Shown: piece by piece, positions 7,722 through 16,773 of the stretch | Layout of the letters: every line of letters starts with the position of its first letter | Position numbering within the stretch: the first letter of the stretch is position 1 | NCBI RefSeq assembly: GCF_047730075.1 | Contig: NZ_CP159831.1 | Coordinates: forward strand, 496,001-560,000 | Reading direction: 5' to 3' | DNA: 64,000 nucleotides | Source: Njordibacter sp905182035 | Lineage (GTDB): Bacteria > Pseudomonadota > Gammaproteobacteria > Pseudomonadales > Balneatricaceae | Program-made: the position numbers and the translations under genes | The notes under the pieces: generated by a model | What the model saw: only the letters and a program-made list of their open reading frames with translations | Database searches by the model: none | Told to the model about the DNA's origin: nothing

Positions 7722-8732
7722 ATGAAACTATTTCGACAACTCACCGGCGTAGCGATGGCGTGCACACTATTAAGTGGTTCCGTTGCTGCACAAGAAATGA
7801 CCTTCTTCCGCATTGGTACAGGCGGTGCTGGAGGCACTTACTTCCCCATTGGTGGCATCATCGCTAACGCGATATCCAATCCTCCAGGATCGCGTGCCTG
7901 TGATAAAGGCGGCAACTGTGGTGTACCAGGATTAGTGGCTATGGCCCAATCTACCAATGCCTCGGCGCACAACGTTAACGCTATCCAGGCTGGTCAAATG
8001 GAAGCCGGTTTGTCGGGCGCTGCCACCTTACATTATGCTTATAACGGTGTAGGTAAATACGAAGGGAATGCCAAACCAGACCTGCGTATTATTGCTAACC
8101 TATACCCCGAGGACCTACATTTGGTGCTGCCAAAGGGTAAGTCTTTGTCTGGCTTGAGTGCCCTCAAGGGTCAACGGGTCGGTATTGCACAAGCTGGATC
8201 TGGCACTCAAATAGCTGTTGAGTTGATCATAGCTGATCATGGTGTAAACCGTGACAATATCGACGAAGCTGAGTTGGGCAACAATCAAAGTGCGGAACGC
8301 CTAGCTGATGGCCAATTGGATGCTTACTTTTACGCAGCGGGCACCCCAGTTGCTGCCATGATCCAGTTGGACAGTACTAAAGGCATGGAGCTGTATTCCT
8401 TCACCGATGCCGAAGTAAAGCAAGCCAATAAATCTGTACCCTACTACATCCCATCCTTCATCCCTAAAGGCACTTATGCGGGTGTTAACTACGATGTAAA
8501 TACTGTTGCAGTAAGTGGCATTTTTGTGACCAATGCAAATCAAGATGAAGAGTTGATCTATCAAATAACTAAAGCCATGTGGTCTAAAACTGCCCGTAAG
8601 TTGCTTGATAATGGCCATGCTAAGGGCAAGGTTATAACCGTTGAAACCGCTTTGGATGGAGTAGCGGGTATTGGTGTGCCATTGCATGCCGGTGCGGAGC
8701 GTTTCTATCGTGAAATGGGATTATTAGATTAA
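7722..8732 (+). CDS. TRAP-TAXI family solute-binding protein
   Basis: A 336-aa periplasmic receptor of the TAXI class, which delivers substrate to a fused TRAP permease driven by an ion gradient. ATG 7722 is chosen because GAGGAT lies 8 bases upstream and a signal peptide follows directly (LTGVAMACTLLSGSVAAQ, cleavage near AQ-E). The mature protein opens with FRIGTGGAGGTYFPIGG, the glycine-rich TAXI start, and has the RACDKGGNCGVPGLVAMAQST segment shared by TAXI receptors of amino-acid loci. It is the first gene of the cluster. A strong terminator-like hairpin follows at 8776-8805, so the receptor is probably made in excess of the permease. The substrate may be an amino acid or organic acid. 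Confidence 0.9.
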   Translation: MKLFRQLTGVAMACTLLSGSVAAQEMTFFRIGTGGAGGTYFPIGGIIANAISNPPGSRACDKGGNCGVPGLVAMAQSTNASAHNVNAIQAGQMEAGLSGAATLHYAYNGVGKYEGNAKPDLRIIANLYPEDLHLVLPKGKSLSGLSALKGQRVGIAQAGSGTQIAVELIIADHGVNRDNIDEAELGNNQSAERLADGQLDAYFYAAGTPVAAMIQLDSTKGMELYSFTDAEVKQANKSVPYYIPSFIPKGTYAGVNYDVNTVAVSGIFVTNANQDEELIYQITKAMWSKTARKLLDNGHAKGKVITVETALDGVAGIGVPLHAGAERFYREMGLLD

Positions 8733-8775
8733 TTCAAATCTAACCTAAGCTTAGCGCTGCTTTAATGTGTTTTTT

Positions 8776-8806
8776 GGGCCGCCCTTTTAAGGCGGCCCAT
8801 TTTTTC
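8776..8806 (+). terminator. Rho-independent terminator / attenuator
   Basis: GGGCCGCC (8776-8783) pairs with GGCGGCCC (8791-8798), followed by ATTTTTTC. It lies between the TAXI receptor and permease genes, where partial termination would lower permease expression. Confidence 0.85.
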
Positions 8807-8834
8807 ATGAACTTCTCCACTGGAACTGACAATC

Positions 8835-11066
8835 ATGCAACTTGACACAAAAATAGATAATAGGGCTCTAGAGGAACTGGAAAAGAAATACGATACCGCC
8901 CTAAATACGCGTGATAATGGCCCTAGCTTCAGGCGGTTTGTTTATCTAGCAACATTATTATTTGCGCTCTATCATTTTTGGACTGCAGGATTCGGTACAC
9001 CTGTAGATTATGTACATATGGGAATCCATTTAACAGGCTTATTCTTTTTTATCTTTGTGGGTTTCCCCTTATTAAAAACAGCTTCAGCATTACAATATAA
9101 AGGCCCTTCTAAGTGGGCGCCGGGCAATGTGCCTCTGTATGACTGGGCTATTATGCTGTTGGCCATCACTGCAGCGCTATTTTTGTGGTATAGCTGGCGT
9201 GGTTTTGATGTGTTCGGAATACAAATTGCCGAACAAACTATGCGTCAAGGCAATCCCAGTACAATTGATGTGGTACTTGGCAGTATCTTGATTCTATCGG
9301 TGTTAGAAATTACTCGGCGTACCATTGGTTTCGTGTTGCCAATGATCATTTTGGTATTCGCAGGATATGCTCTGTTAGGGCCTTATATTCCCGTTCAAAT
9401 TTTGCGTCATCCAGGTGTCGATTGGTATCAATTTGTTAACAATATGTACTTCCCCTCAGAGGGCATATTTGGGGTCACTTTGTGGGTTGTTTCAACAGTG
9501 GTATTCCATTTTGTGTTGTTTGGTGTGGTAGCGCAGCGAATGGGCCTAGGACAATTCTTTGTTGACAATGCCATGATACTGGCCGGTCGATATACGGGTG
9601 GCCCAGCCAAGGTCTCCGTCGTTTCCTCTGCCTTTTTTGGCACTATTTCTGGGTCTTCAATTGCGAACACCGTTTCTACTGGTTCGCTCACTATTCCTAA
9701 TATGAAAAAGATGGGTTACCCAGCCCATTTTGCTGGTGGCGTTGAAGCCGCATCCAGTGCCGGTGGACAAATTACGCCGCCCATCATGGGTGCAGCTAGC
9801 TTCTTGATGGCCGAGTATTTGGAAGTCCCCTATACCACTATTGTGATCGCTGCCATTGTTCCTGCCGCGATGCACTACATCGGTGTTATGTCTATAGTGC
9901 ACTACACAGCCAAACGATTAGGCTTGTCTACTTATACAAAGGACCAATTGCCTAAATTTGTGCAAGTTTGGCGTCAGGGCTGGCGCACCGCCATTCCATT
10001 AGTGGCTTTGCTTCTAGTATTATTTAGTGGGTATTCCCCCAATATGGCTGCCTTTATTGGCTTAGCCCTGTGCATTGTGGTGGGCTTTTGTGGCTTAGAT
10101 AAGCCGCTAACGCTGCTTGGGCCCTTTGCGTTGTTGGCTTATATATTTTGGAAAGCATCTCCATATTCTGGGGGGGGCTACAGCCCAAATGTGGCAGGTG
10201 TATTAGCGGCTTTGACTTTAATTGGTTGTCTTCATCGTAACAAGCTGCAAACTTTTCGAGCCTTGTTTGATAGCTTCCATGTAGGTGTGCAATATGCTCT
10301 CCCCGTAGGAGCCGCATGTGCAGCGGTAGGTATTGTTGTTGGCGTTATTAATACCACGGGTATTGGCTTTCGTTTAGGCTTTATGGTGACCGGAAGTGCC
10401 GCTGACATGGCCAGTTGGTTGGCGCCACTATTGGACTGGACGAGCATAGATGCTTTTTCCCAAAGCGCGTTACAACAGTTTTTGTCGTTAGTGTTAATTG
10501 CCATTGCCTGTATTCTAATGGGCGCAGGGCTGCCCACTACAGCGCTTTATATTATGTTGGTTTCTGTCGCCCAGCCCGCGCTGTCAAACCTAGGTGTGCC
10601 ACCCTTAGCTACCCACATGTTTGTGCTCTATTACGGCGTTATTTCAGAAATTACCCCGCCGGTTTGTGCATCGGCATATGCCGCTGCAGGCATTGCAGGA
10701 GCAAATCCATTTCGCACTGGCATGAGTGCATTCAGTCTGGGCTTGGGTAAATTAATAGTACCCATGGTGTTTGTATATGCACCGACCATGCTTATTGTGT
10801 TGCCAGAGTACTTCACTCTCGGGTCATTCTTGCAGGTGTCTATTACTTGCGCTCTAGGAGTGTTTGTTATTGCCACAGCTGTAGCCGCTTATTTTATGGC
10901 GCCATTGCGCCATGTTTGGCGCCTATCAATGGCAGTAGGTGGCTTGTTGTTAGTGGCGCCAAGTGGCAATTCTGACTTGGTAGGTCTGTGTATAATTGGG
11001 CTTGTTTTCGCCCAGCAATGGTTCTCCCTAAAAAAGGAATCTAAAAATGTCGCAAACTTTGGCTAG
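8835..11066 (+). CDS. TRAP transporter fused permease (DctQM type, TAXI partner)
   Basis: A 743-aa multi-pass inner-membrane protein that joins the small (DctQ) and large (DctM) TRAP subunits. After a cytoplasmic N terminus with charged residues, hydrophobic segments begin at about residue 38 and continue to the C terminus. The DctM core includes FFGTISGSSIANTVSTG, GGVEAASSAGGQITPPIMGAASF and the second repeat GAGLPTTALYIMLV...EITPPVCASAYAAAGIA; these paired motifs form the substrate and ion site. It works with the receptor at 7722. Its end overlaps the oxidase gene by 20 bp, so the two are translationally coupled. Confidence 0.93.
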   Translation: MQLDTKIDNRALEELEKKYDTALNTRDNGPSFRRFVYLATLLFALYHFWTAGFGTPVDYVHMGIHLTGLFFFIFVGFPLLKTASALQYKGPSKWAPGNVPLYDWAIMLLAITAALFLWYSWRGFDVFGIQIAEQTMRQGNPSTIDVVLGSILILSVLEITRRTIGFVLPMIILVFAGYALLGPYIPVQILRHPGVDWYQFVNNMYFPSEGIFGVTLWVVSTVVFHFVLFGVVAQRMGLGQFFVDNAMILAGRYTGGPAKVSVVSSAFFGTISGSSIANTVSTGSLTIPNMKKMGYPAHFAGGVEAASSAGGQITPPIMGAASFLMAEYLEVPYTTIVIAAIVPAAMHYIGVMSIVHYTAKRLGLSTYTKDQLPKFVQVWRQGWRTAIPLVALLLVLFSGYSPNMAAFIGLALCIVVGFCGLDKPLTLLGPFALLAYIFWKASPYSGGGYSPNVAGVLAALTLIGCLHRNKLQTFRALFDSFHVGVQYALPVGAACAAVGIVVGVINTTGIGFRLGFMVTGSAADMASWLAPLLDWTSIDAFSQSALQQFLSLVLIAIACILMGAGLPTTALYIMLVSVAQPALSNLGVPPLATHMFVLYYGVISEITPPVCASAYAAAGIAGANPFRTGMSAFSLGLGKLIVPMVFVYAPTMLIVLPEYFTLGSFLQVSITCALGVFVIATAVAAYFMAPLRHVWRLSMAVGGLLLVAPSGNSDLVGLCIIGLVFAQQWFSLKKESKNVANFG

Positions 11067-12309
11067 ACCCGATGGCCGAGATATTACCATTGTTGGCGCT
11101 GGTATTATTGGCCTTTGCTCAGCAATTGAATTACTCCAAAAAGGGTTTCAAGTCATCATAATCGACAAAGCAGAGCCAGGGCAGGGAGCCTCATACGGTA
11201 ATGCAGGTGTTGTTTCACCTTGGTCGATGGCGCCTCAATCAATGCCAGGTCTGTGGCGAAAAGTGCCTGGCTGGTTATTGGACCCATTAGGACCAGTAGT
11301 CGTGTCACCGCGTTACTTGCCACGCATGGCCTATTGGGGCACTCGGTTTTTGCTCCAGGGACGGCGTACGCAGGTAGAAAAAAACTCTCAAGCTATGGCT
11401 AGATTGATAGGTGACTGTATTCCTTTATATCAGCAACTTCTTGCCGATACAGGAGCTCAAGATTTACTGCGTGATAGCTACTATGTGCATGCCTATCGGA
11501 ATGAAAAAGAAGCGAACCTAAACAGGTTGGACTACCAAATTCGCATCAAAAATGGTGCGGATATAGAGCGCTACAATAGGCAACAATTAAGGCAGTTAGA
11601 ACCGGCGTTATCCACAGATTTTGCCGCTGCAATTGTCATCAAAGGTCAAGCCCGACTAACTAATCCTGGACGTTTGGGACAGGTCTTAAGTGATAAAGTA
11701 CAGCTCTTAGGTGGTAAGTTCATCCAGCGCGAAGTCGGTAATATTAGGCCCAGTGTAAGTGGTGGTTGGGACTGCTTTTATGATGGAAGAGCTCACCAAT
11801 CTAGCCAATTACTGGTGGCTGCAGGAGCTTGGTCGGCTGATTTACTGCGCCCCCTGGGCATTAAAGTGCTGATGGAAAGTGAACGTGGGTATCACATTTC
11901 TTACCCCGATGTTGACATGCAGTTAAACAACTCCATTATGGACGCGGATATGAAATTTGTGGCTTCACAAATGGAAGGTGGACTGCGTATTGCAGGCACT
12001 GCAGAATTTGACGACAAGAATGCGCCTCCTAACCCTCAGCGAGTGGCTGGCTTGGCCACCTTGGCCAATAAAATGTTCCCTGATTTAGGTCAATCGAATT
12101 TCCAATCATGGGTTGGCGTACGCCCATCATTGCCAGATAGCTTGCCTTGTCTTGGTAAAGTGCAAGGGATGGCTGGTTTACACGTCGCTTTTGGGCACAG
12201 TCACTATGGCATGATGATGGCTCCTCAGTCAGCAAAACTAATTGCGAAGTCGATAACGCAGGAGATTGATGAAGAGTTGCTAAACGATTTTCGTCTTAAC
12301 CGCTTTTAA
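11047..12309 (+). CDS. FAD-dependent D-amino-acid dehydrogenase/oxidase (DadA-like)
   Basis: A 420-aa flavoenzyme of the DAO superfamily. The N-terminal Rossmann dinucleotide motif is GAGIIGLCSAIELLQKG, followed by the acidic end of beta-2 (IIDKAEPGQGASYGNAGVVSPWS), which is characteristic of DadA proteins. The C-terminal part contains the flavin-contact segment WVGVRPSLPDSLPCLG and GHSHYGMMMAP. It likely oxidises a D-amino acid or N-alkyl amino acid to the 2-oxo acid and amine, feeding the respiratory chain. AAGGA upstream supports ATG 11047. It overlaps the permease gene and precedes a PLP enzyme, so it probably acts on the imported compound. The exact substrate is unknown. Confidence 0.85.
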   Translation: MSQTLARPDGRDITIVGAGIIGLCSAIELLQKGFQVIIIDKAEPGQGASYGNAGVVSPWSMAPQSMPGLWRKVPGWLLDPLGPVVVSPRYLPRMAYWGTRFLLQGRRTQVEKNSQAMARLIGDCIPLYQQLLADTGAQDLLRDSYYVHAYRNEKEANLNRLDYQIRIKNGADIERYNRQQLRQLEPALSTDFAAAIVIKGQARLTNPGRLGQVLSDKVQLLGGKFIQREVGNIRPSVSGGWDCFYDGRAHQSSQLLVAAGAWSADLLRPLGIKVLMESERGYHISYPDVDMQLNNSIMDADMKFVASQMEGGLRIAGTAEFDDKNAPPNPQRVAGLATLANKMFPDLGQSNFQSWVGVRPSLPDSLPCLGKVQGMAGLHVAFGHSHYGMMMAPQSAKLIAKSITQEIDEELLNDFRLNRF

Positions 12310-12334
12310 TCTTTTATAAATCAGGACCTAGCTC

Positions 12335-13345
12335 ATGAATAACGTTTTACAGTTGATATCGAAGTTCCCACGAGCCGAGCTAATATCACAACCTACTCCT
12401 GTTGAGCGTTTAGATCGAATGTCCGATAAATTGGGCATTGATCTTTGGATGAAGCGCGATGATCTGACAGGCCTCAGTTTTGGAGGAAATAAAACCCGCC
12501 AACTAGAATATTATATTGGCGCTGCGGTAGAGAGAAAGGCTGATACTATTTTGATTACCGGTGCTGTTCAGTCAAATTTTGTACGAACAGCGGCCGCTGC
12601 TGCCGCAAAATTTGGCATGAAGGCCATTTTGCAACTTGAGGAGAGAGTTCCAAGTATGGGGCCTATGTATTACTCCTCAGGAAACGTGTTGCTTAGTAAT
12701 TTTTTAGACGTTGAACTGATGTCTTTTCCTGAAGGAGAAAATGAAGCTGGAGCCGATGCGGCATTGGCGAAACGTGCAGCAGGATTAGTGACGAATGGGC
12801 AAATCCCGTTTATTATACCATTAGGGATTGATCATCCCCCACTCGGGTCAGTTGGCTATGTTAAAGGTGGCGCTGAATTGGCAGAGCAGATGTCAGATTT
12901 TGATGTTGGAATTGTTCCCTCTGGCAGTGGTGCTACACATGGTGGCTGGTTGACCGGCCTCCGTTTGTCAGGAATTAAAAGCCCAATTTACGGAATTTGT
13001 GTGCGCCGTGATGCGGTGCAACAAAAAGATAGGATGAACAAGGTCACTAATAAATTGGCCGAAATGTTAGAAATCGAAAGACCTTTTAAACAACAAGACA
13101 TCCTCACGTGGGACGGCTCCTTAGCTCCTGGTTATGGCCAAGTTGGCCCAAAAACGCTACACGCTATCAAGTTCATGGTTCAAACTGAAGGCATAATGCT
13201 AGACCCTGTCTATACGGCAAAGACGTTTGCAGGTCTTCTTGGATTACTTGAAGAGGGCAAGATTTTACCCGGCCAAAAGGTTGTAATGCTTCATACAGGC
13301 GGACTACCTGCCATTTTTAGTTATCAAGAAACTTTGACAAATTAG
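12335..13345 (+). CDS. PLP-dependent D-cysteine desulfhydrase / ACC deaminase family protein
   Basis: A 336-aa fold-type II PLP enzyme. The PLP lysine lies in SFGGNKTRQLEYY, and the phosphate-binding loop is probably GSGATHGGWLTGL. The family includes D-cysteine desulfhydrase (DcyD), ACC deaminase and L-cysteate sulfo-lyase (CuyA). These release ammonia and a 2-oxo acid, plus sulfide or sulfite when the substrate carries sulfur. ITGAVQSNFVRTAAAAAAKFG is the substrate-side serine region. It follows the D-amino-acid oxidase by 25 bp with an AGGA site. The context (TRAP uptake, DadA, racemase) suggests a D- or sulfonated amino acid; which member of the family it is remains open. Confidence 0.8.
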   Translation: MNNVLQLISKFPRAELISQPTPVERLDRMSDKLGIDLWMKRDDLTGLSFGGNKTRQLEYYIGAAVERKADTILITGAVQSNFVRTAAAAAAKFGMKAILQLEERVPSMGPMYYSSGNVLLSNFLDVELMSFPEGENEAGADAALAKRAAGLVTNGQIPFIIPLGIDHPPLGSVGYVKGGAELAEQMSDFDVGIVPSGSGATHGGWLTGLRLSGIKSPIYGICVRRDAVQQKDRMNKVTNKLAEMLEIERPFKQQDILTWDGSLAPGYGQVGPKTLHAIKFMVQTEGIMLDPVYTAKTFAGLLGLLEEGKILPGQKVVMLHTGGLPAIFSYQETLTN

Positions 13346-13501
13346 CACTACCGTATACCAAAAATTAAAAGACTTATTGTACTGGAAAAATAACCAGCAA
13401 AATCACTTTACGATTTACGACTAAAGGGATTAGTTTGCTGTTTATTTCACTTCTTTATTGTTTTGCATCAGTAAGGTCTTAACCTATTTTAAAGGAAGAA
13501 T

Positions 13502-14227
13502 ATGACTAAAGTCTCTGGTGGGAAAAATATTTGCGGTGTATCAATCGGCGTTCTATCACTTGAAAGTTACTTCCCTAAGCCACCAGGGCACATCAAAAAT
13601 CCATCGAGTCTACCCTTCACAATCTGTTATGAATTATTGCGGGGTATTTCTGTGCCTGACCTGCTTTACCGGCCCACACCAGCCATGGAGAACACTATTC
13701 TGGAGGCAGTTCATTCACTTGAGATGCAAGGTGTTAAAGCGATTACTGGCTCCTGTGGCTTTTTGGCCTTGTATCAACCCGCATTGGTTAAGGCTGTGAA
13801 GATTCCTGTATTTGCCTCAAGTCTCATACAGGTGCCTTTGGCGCACCAAATGACGGGGCAAAAGGTGGGCGTTATTACTGCTGATTCAACTGTTTTAAAT
13901 AGCCATTACTTAAAAGCTGTAGGTGCTGATCATGTTCCAGTGGCTATTGCAGGCTTACAGGATAGTGAGGAATTTGCCAGTGTAATACTGCGTAATGAAC
14001 GCAATGACATGGATCTTGAGTTGGTCGTAGAAGAACTTCTAACGGTGGTTAGGCAGCTACTTGAAACCAATCCAGATATTGGTTCGCTGGTATTGGAGTG
14101 CACAGACTTGCCGCCCTATGCCCACCGTTTGCAGGCTGAGTTTGGATTGCCAGTTTTTGATCTCACAACTCTCGCATGCATGGCTAATGATGTGGTGCAG
14201 CGTCAACCTTATAAGGGCTTTACGTAA
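13502..14227 (+). CDS. Aspartate/glutamate/hydantoin racemase family protein
   Basis: A 241-aa protein of the Asp/Glu racemase superfamily, cofactor-independent enzymes that use two cysteines. The candidate catalytic cysteines are in ITGSCGFLALYQ and LVLECTDLPPYA, at the spacing typical of the two-lobed fold. LLYRPTPAMENTILEAVHSLE and QVPLAHQMTGQKVGVITADS belong to the same family. It could racemise an amino acid or isomerise a related acid. It lies 156 bp after the PLP enzyme with its own AAGGA site and fits the D-amino-acid theme of the cluster. Confidence 0.78.
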   Translation: MTKVSGGKNICGVSIGVLSLESYFPKPPGHIKNPSSLPFTICYELLRGISVPDLLYRPTPAMENTILEAVHSLEMQGVKAITGSCGFLALYQPALVKAVKIPVFASSLIQVPLAHQMTGQKVGVITADSTVLNSHYLKAVGADHVPVAIAGLQDSEEFASVILRNERNDMDLELVVEELLTVVRQLLETNPDIGSLVLECTDLPPYAHRLQAEFGLPVFDLTTLACMANDVVQRQPYKGFT

Positions 14228-14257
14228 CGTCCGCTAGCTTGTTGCATCGTTTTTTTC

Positions 14258-14289
14258 TTAGTATGAGTTACAATCGTAACTCATACTAA
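14258..14289. promoter_or_regulatory. Perfect 14-bp inverted repeat
   Basis: TTAGTATGAGTTAC (14258-14271) and its exact reverse complement (14276-14289) are separated by AATC. The T run lies upstream rather than downstream on the plus strand, so it is not a normal terminator for the racemase gene. It may be an operator for the dioxygenase gene at 14355. Confidence 0.45.
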
Positions 14290-14354
14290 ATTAAGTGTTT
14301 TATCTTAGTGGGTAAAACGATAATTGAGTTTGCTTTCTAAACGGGAACATCTAA

Positions 14355-15425
14355 ATGAAAAGTGGGCTTCATCAAAATTTAAAGGACTTACCTCATTGTC
14401 TAACGGGCCCATCAGCCTGGCTTGGCAAAGATATGGCACGCAACACCCAGGCTTGGTTATACCGCCTTACCACAGAAGATATTGCTGATTTGGAAAAAGC
14501 AGCTAACTCCTTTTTGAGCCTTGGCATTGACGTTGGTGAAATTACTAAAGAGACCTTTCCACTGACAACTTTTCTCCCGCACATTGATAGTTTAAGCAAA
14601 ACACTCTTAAAAGGCGTTGGTGTGGAAGTTTTACGTGGTTTGAACATCTCAAATTACTCCCAAAAATTCACTGCGACTATTTTCTGTGGGTTAGGTTCTC
14701 ACATAGGAAGAGCGCGTTCACAAAATGCTGACGGGCATATTTTAGGGCATGTTCGTGACGTTGGCGCAGATGCAAATGACCCGAACAGCCGTATTTATCA
14801 AACCTGTGATCGTCAAACATTCCATACAGATAGTGCCGACGTTGTTGGCTTAGTGTGTGTCAGAAAGGCAAAAGAAGGTGGGCGTTCTTTATTGGTGAGT
14901 GCTGAAACGATTTATAACCGCATGAAGGCAGAGCGCCCAGACTTATTGGAAAAACTGTTTGATCCAATAGCAACAGATCGTCGCGGTGAAATTCCTGAAG
15001 GTGAAAAGCCATTCATGGAAATACCCGTTTTAAGTTGGAATCAAGGCTATCTTACCGTTTTCTATCAAAGGCAATACATTGAAAGTGCACAACGATTTAG
15101 CGAAGCTATGGAATTAACCCCTAAACATATTGAAGCGCTAGATATGTTTGATGCCTTGGCAAACGACCCTGACCTTTATTTTGGCATGCAGCTGGAACCC
15201 GGCGATATGCAATGGGTATATAACCATTCTCAGCTTCATGATCGTGTGGGGTTTTTAGACTGGCCAGACCCCACCAAACGACGCCATTTAATGCGTTTGT
15301 GGCTGTCCATTAGTGGTGACCGCCCACTACCGGAATATTACAAGCAGCGTTATGGCTCAATTGAAATTGGCAATCGTGGTGGCATCATTACCAAAGAAAC
15401 TAAATTGTATGCGCCATTGGATTAG
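14355..15425 (+). CDS. TauD/TfdA-like Fe(II)/2-oxoglutarate dioxygenase
   Basis: A 356-aa enzyme of the taurine dioxygenase / gamma-butyrobetaine hydroxylase superfamily. The facial triad is visible as His157-x-Asp159 (FHTDSAD) and a distal His295 in LHDRVGFLDWP. The latter corresponds to the HGR...F.D block, and the 2-oxoglutarate-binding arginine lies in RRHLMRLWLS. The family hydroxylates small acids, betaines, sulfonates or tethered amino acids. It is followed 6 bp later by an FAD-type oxidoreductase, so the two are almost certainly one operon. The substrate cannot be assigned. Confidence 0.83.
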   Translation: MKSGLHQNLKDLPHCLTGPSAWLGKDMARNTQAWLYRLTTEDIADLEKAANSFLSLGIDVGEITKETFPLTTFLPHIDSLSKTLLKGVGVEVLRGLNISNYSQKFTATIFCGLGSHIGRARSQNADGHILGHVRDVGADANDPNSRIYQTCDRQTFHTDSADVVGLVCVRKAKEGGRSLLVSAETIYNRMKAERPDLLEKLFDPIATDRRGEIPEGEKPFMEIPVLSWNQGYLTVFYQRQYIESAQRFSEAMELTPKHIEALDMFDALANDPDLYFGMQLEPGDMQWVYNHSQLHDRVGFLDWPDPTKRRHLMRLWLSISGDRPLPEYYKQRYGSIEIGNRGGIITKETKLYAPLD

Positions 15426-15431
15426 ACTGCT

Positions 15432-16646
15432 ATGAATACAATTTCCCATTGTCAATTAATCGGTACTGGCACTGCCGGACTTTGCTTTGTTATTGCGCTT
15501 GTTAATAAAGTCAAACAAGCACAAGGACCTAAAAAACTAAAATACCAAGCCCTACTAGATTCGCTAATAGCTATCGAAGGTAATCACCAATCTGGTGGTG
15601 TATTGGATAGCTATCAAATCAATGCAAATACTGACGCTGACGAAATTGTCAGCTGCTTACTTGATGAAACGCCATTTAGCGATTTGCGTGATTATTATTT
15701 ACAACAGCCTGAAGCACATCAACCATTGATAACTTTGCCCAAAGTGGGAAAGTTAATGCTTAAACCAATCACCAATATAATTACCTCATTGTTAGGCGAT
15801 AATTTGCTGCTCGATACAAAGGTCACACATGTTGAAATCAGTAAAAATGAATGCAAAAGTTATGGTAGTAACAACCAGTTATTAGCACGCAGTCAAAAAA
15901 TGGTTCTTTGCTGTGGTGGCAGAGAAGATTTATTAAAAGATCTTTTGCCATGGCGGCAAAAAACTGTTTTCACGGGCCCATTTTTGCAGATGAAAGATGC
16001 CAGTTTACTACCTCATCAGCAGGGTAGTATATTGATTGTTGGCTCTTCTCACAGTAGTTTCTCGGCGGCTTGGCGTTTGCTTAATGATCCAGTGCTATCA
16101 TCATATGCCAAAGGTAGAGAAATAATCATGCTGCAAAGAAATCCGTTGGTTAAACTTCGTTGTACTCCAGAATTTGCGCATCAAAATCAATTGCCTTTTG
16201 ATGCCATCGATGACGTATGTCCTGTCAACGGACTGGTTTACCGCAATGCAGGATTACGCAAAGACGCCAAGGCGTTATATCTCCAAATAAAAAAAGGGAC
16301 AGAAAAACGTGTACGTCTTGAACCTATGGCAGCAATCTCTGATGCCAAATATTTATTGGATGATGCCGCACTGGTTGTCCAGTGTACGGGGTTCCGAGCA
16401 AACTTACCTAAAATTAGTCTGAACGGCGTTACCCAAAAAGTAAGGCAGCGTTCAAATTTTGGTGAATTAAGTGACATTAAATCTGGAAGATCAATACCTA
16501 ACCTATTTGGCTTCGGCTTGGGTATTCAAATCATTCCTGAAGGTGATTATCGCGGAGAAAAAAGCTTTAATGGCAGTTCTGATGGTGTTTTACCATACCC
16601 AAATGCCGTCGCACCGGTCATTATCGACCAATTAATACACGATTGA
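15432..16646 (+). CDS. FAD/NAD(P)-binding oxidoreductase, substrate unknown
   Basis: A 404-aa flavoprotein-like protein. The N-terminal dinucleotide motif is LIGTGTAGLCFVIAL, and a second Rossmann motif appears in the middle (ILIVGSSHSSFSAAWRLL). VVQCTGFRAN and a C-terminal PNLFGFGLG segment match the second FAD contact seen in flavin monooxygenase- and lysine/ornithine-hydroxylase-like proteins. It might be an N- or S-oxygenating enzyme or a dehydrogenase. It starts 6 bp after the TauD-like gene and is probably co-translated, so the pair may carry out successive oxidations. Confidence 0.65.
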   Translation: MNTISHCQLIGTGTAGLCFVIALVNKVKQAQGPKKLKYQALLDSLIAIEGNHQSGGVLDSYQINANTDADEIVSCLLDETPFSDLRDYYLQQPEAHQPLITLPKVGKLMLKPITNIITSLLGDNLLLDTKVTHVEISKNECKSYGSNNQLLARSQKMVLCCGGREDLLKDLLPWRQKTVFTGPFLQMKDASLLPHQQGSILIVGSSHSSFSAAWRLLNDPVLSSYAKGREIIMLQRNPLVKLRCTPEFAHQNQLPFDAIDDVCPVNGLVYRNAGLRKDAKALYLQIKKGTEKRVRLEPMAAISDAKYLLDDAALVVQCTGFRANLPKISLNGVTQKVRQRSNFGELSDIKSGRSIPNLFGFGLGIQIIPEGDYRGEKSFNGSSDGVLPYPNAVAPVIIDQLIHD

Positions 16647-16727
16647 TTTAAATTAATAATCCTATCTAAAAACACCTGTAATTTAAGATTGACCCACTGC
16701 GACAAGAAGGCCTTCACCCACCAGCAG

Positions 16728-16759
16728 ATGTATACTGCTTAATAAGAGTTATCGTTAAC
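16728..16759 (+). promoter_or_regulatory. Composite promoter motif, copy 1
   Basis: ATGTATACTG (extended -10-like TG-TATACT) followed after exactly 14 bases by TCGTTAAC, upstream of the NTF2-like gene at 16774. The same two blocks at the same spacing occur at 17123-17154 before the next gene. Confidence 0.5.
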
Positions 16760-16773
16760 ATAAGGAGTACGTT

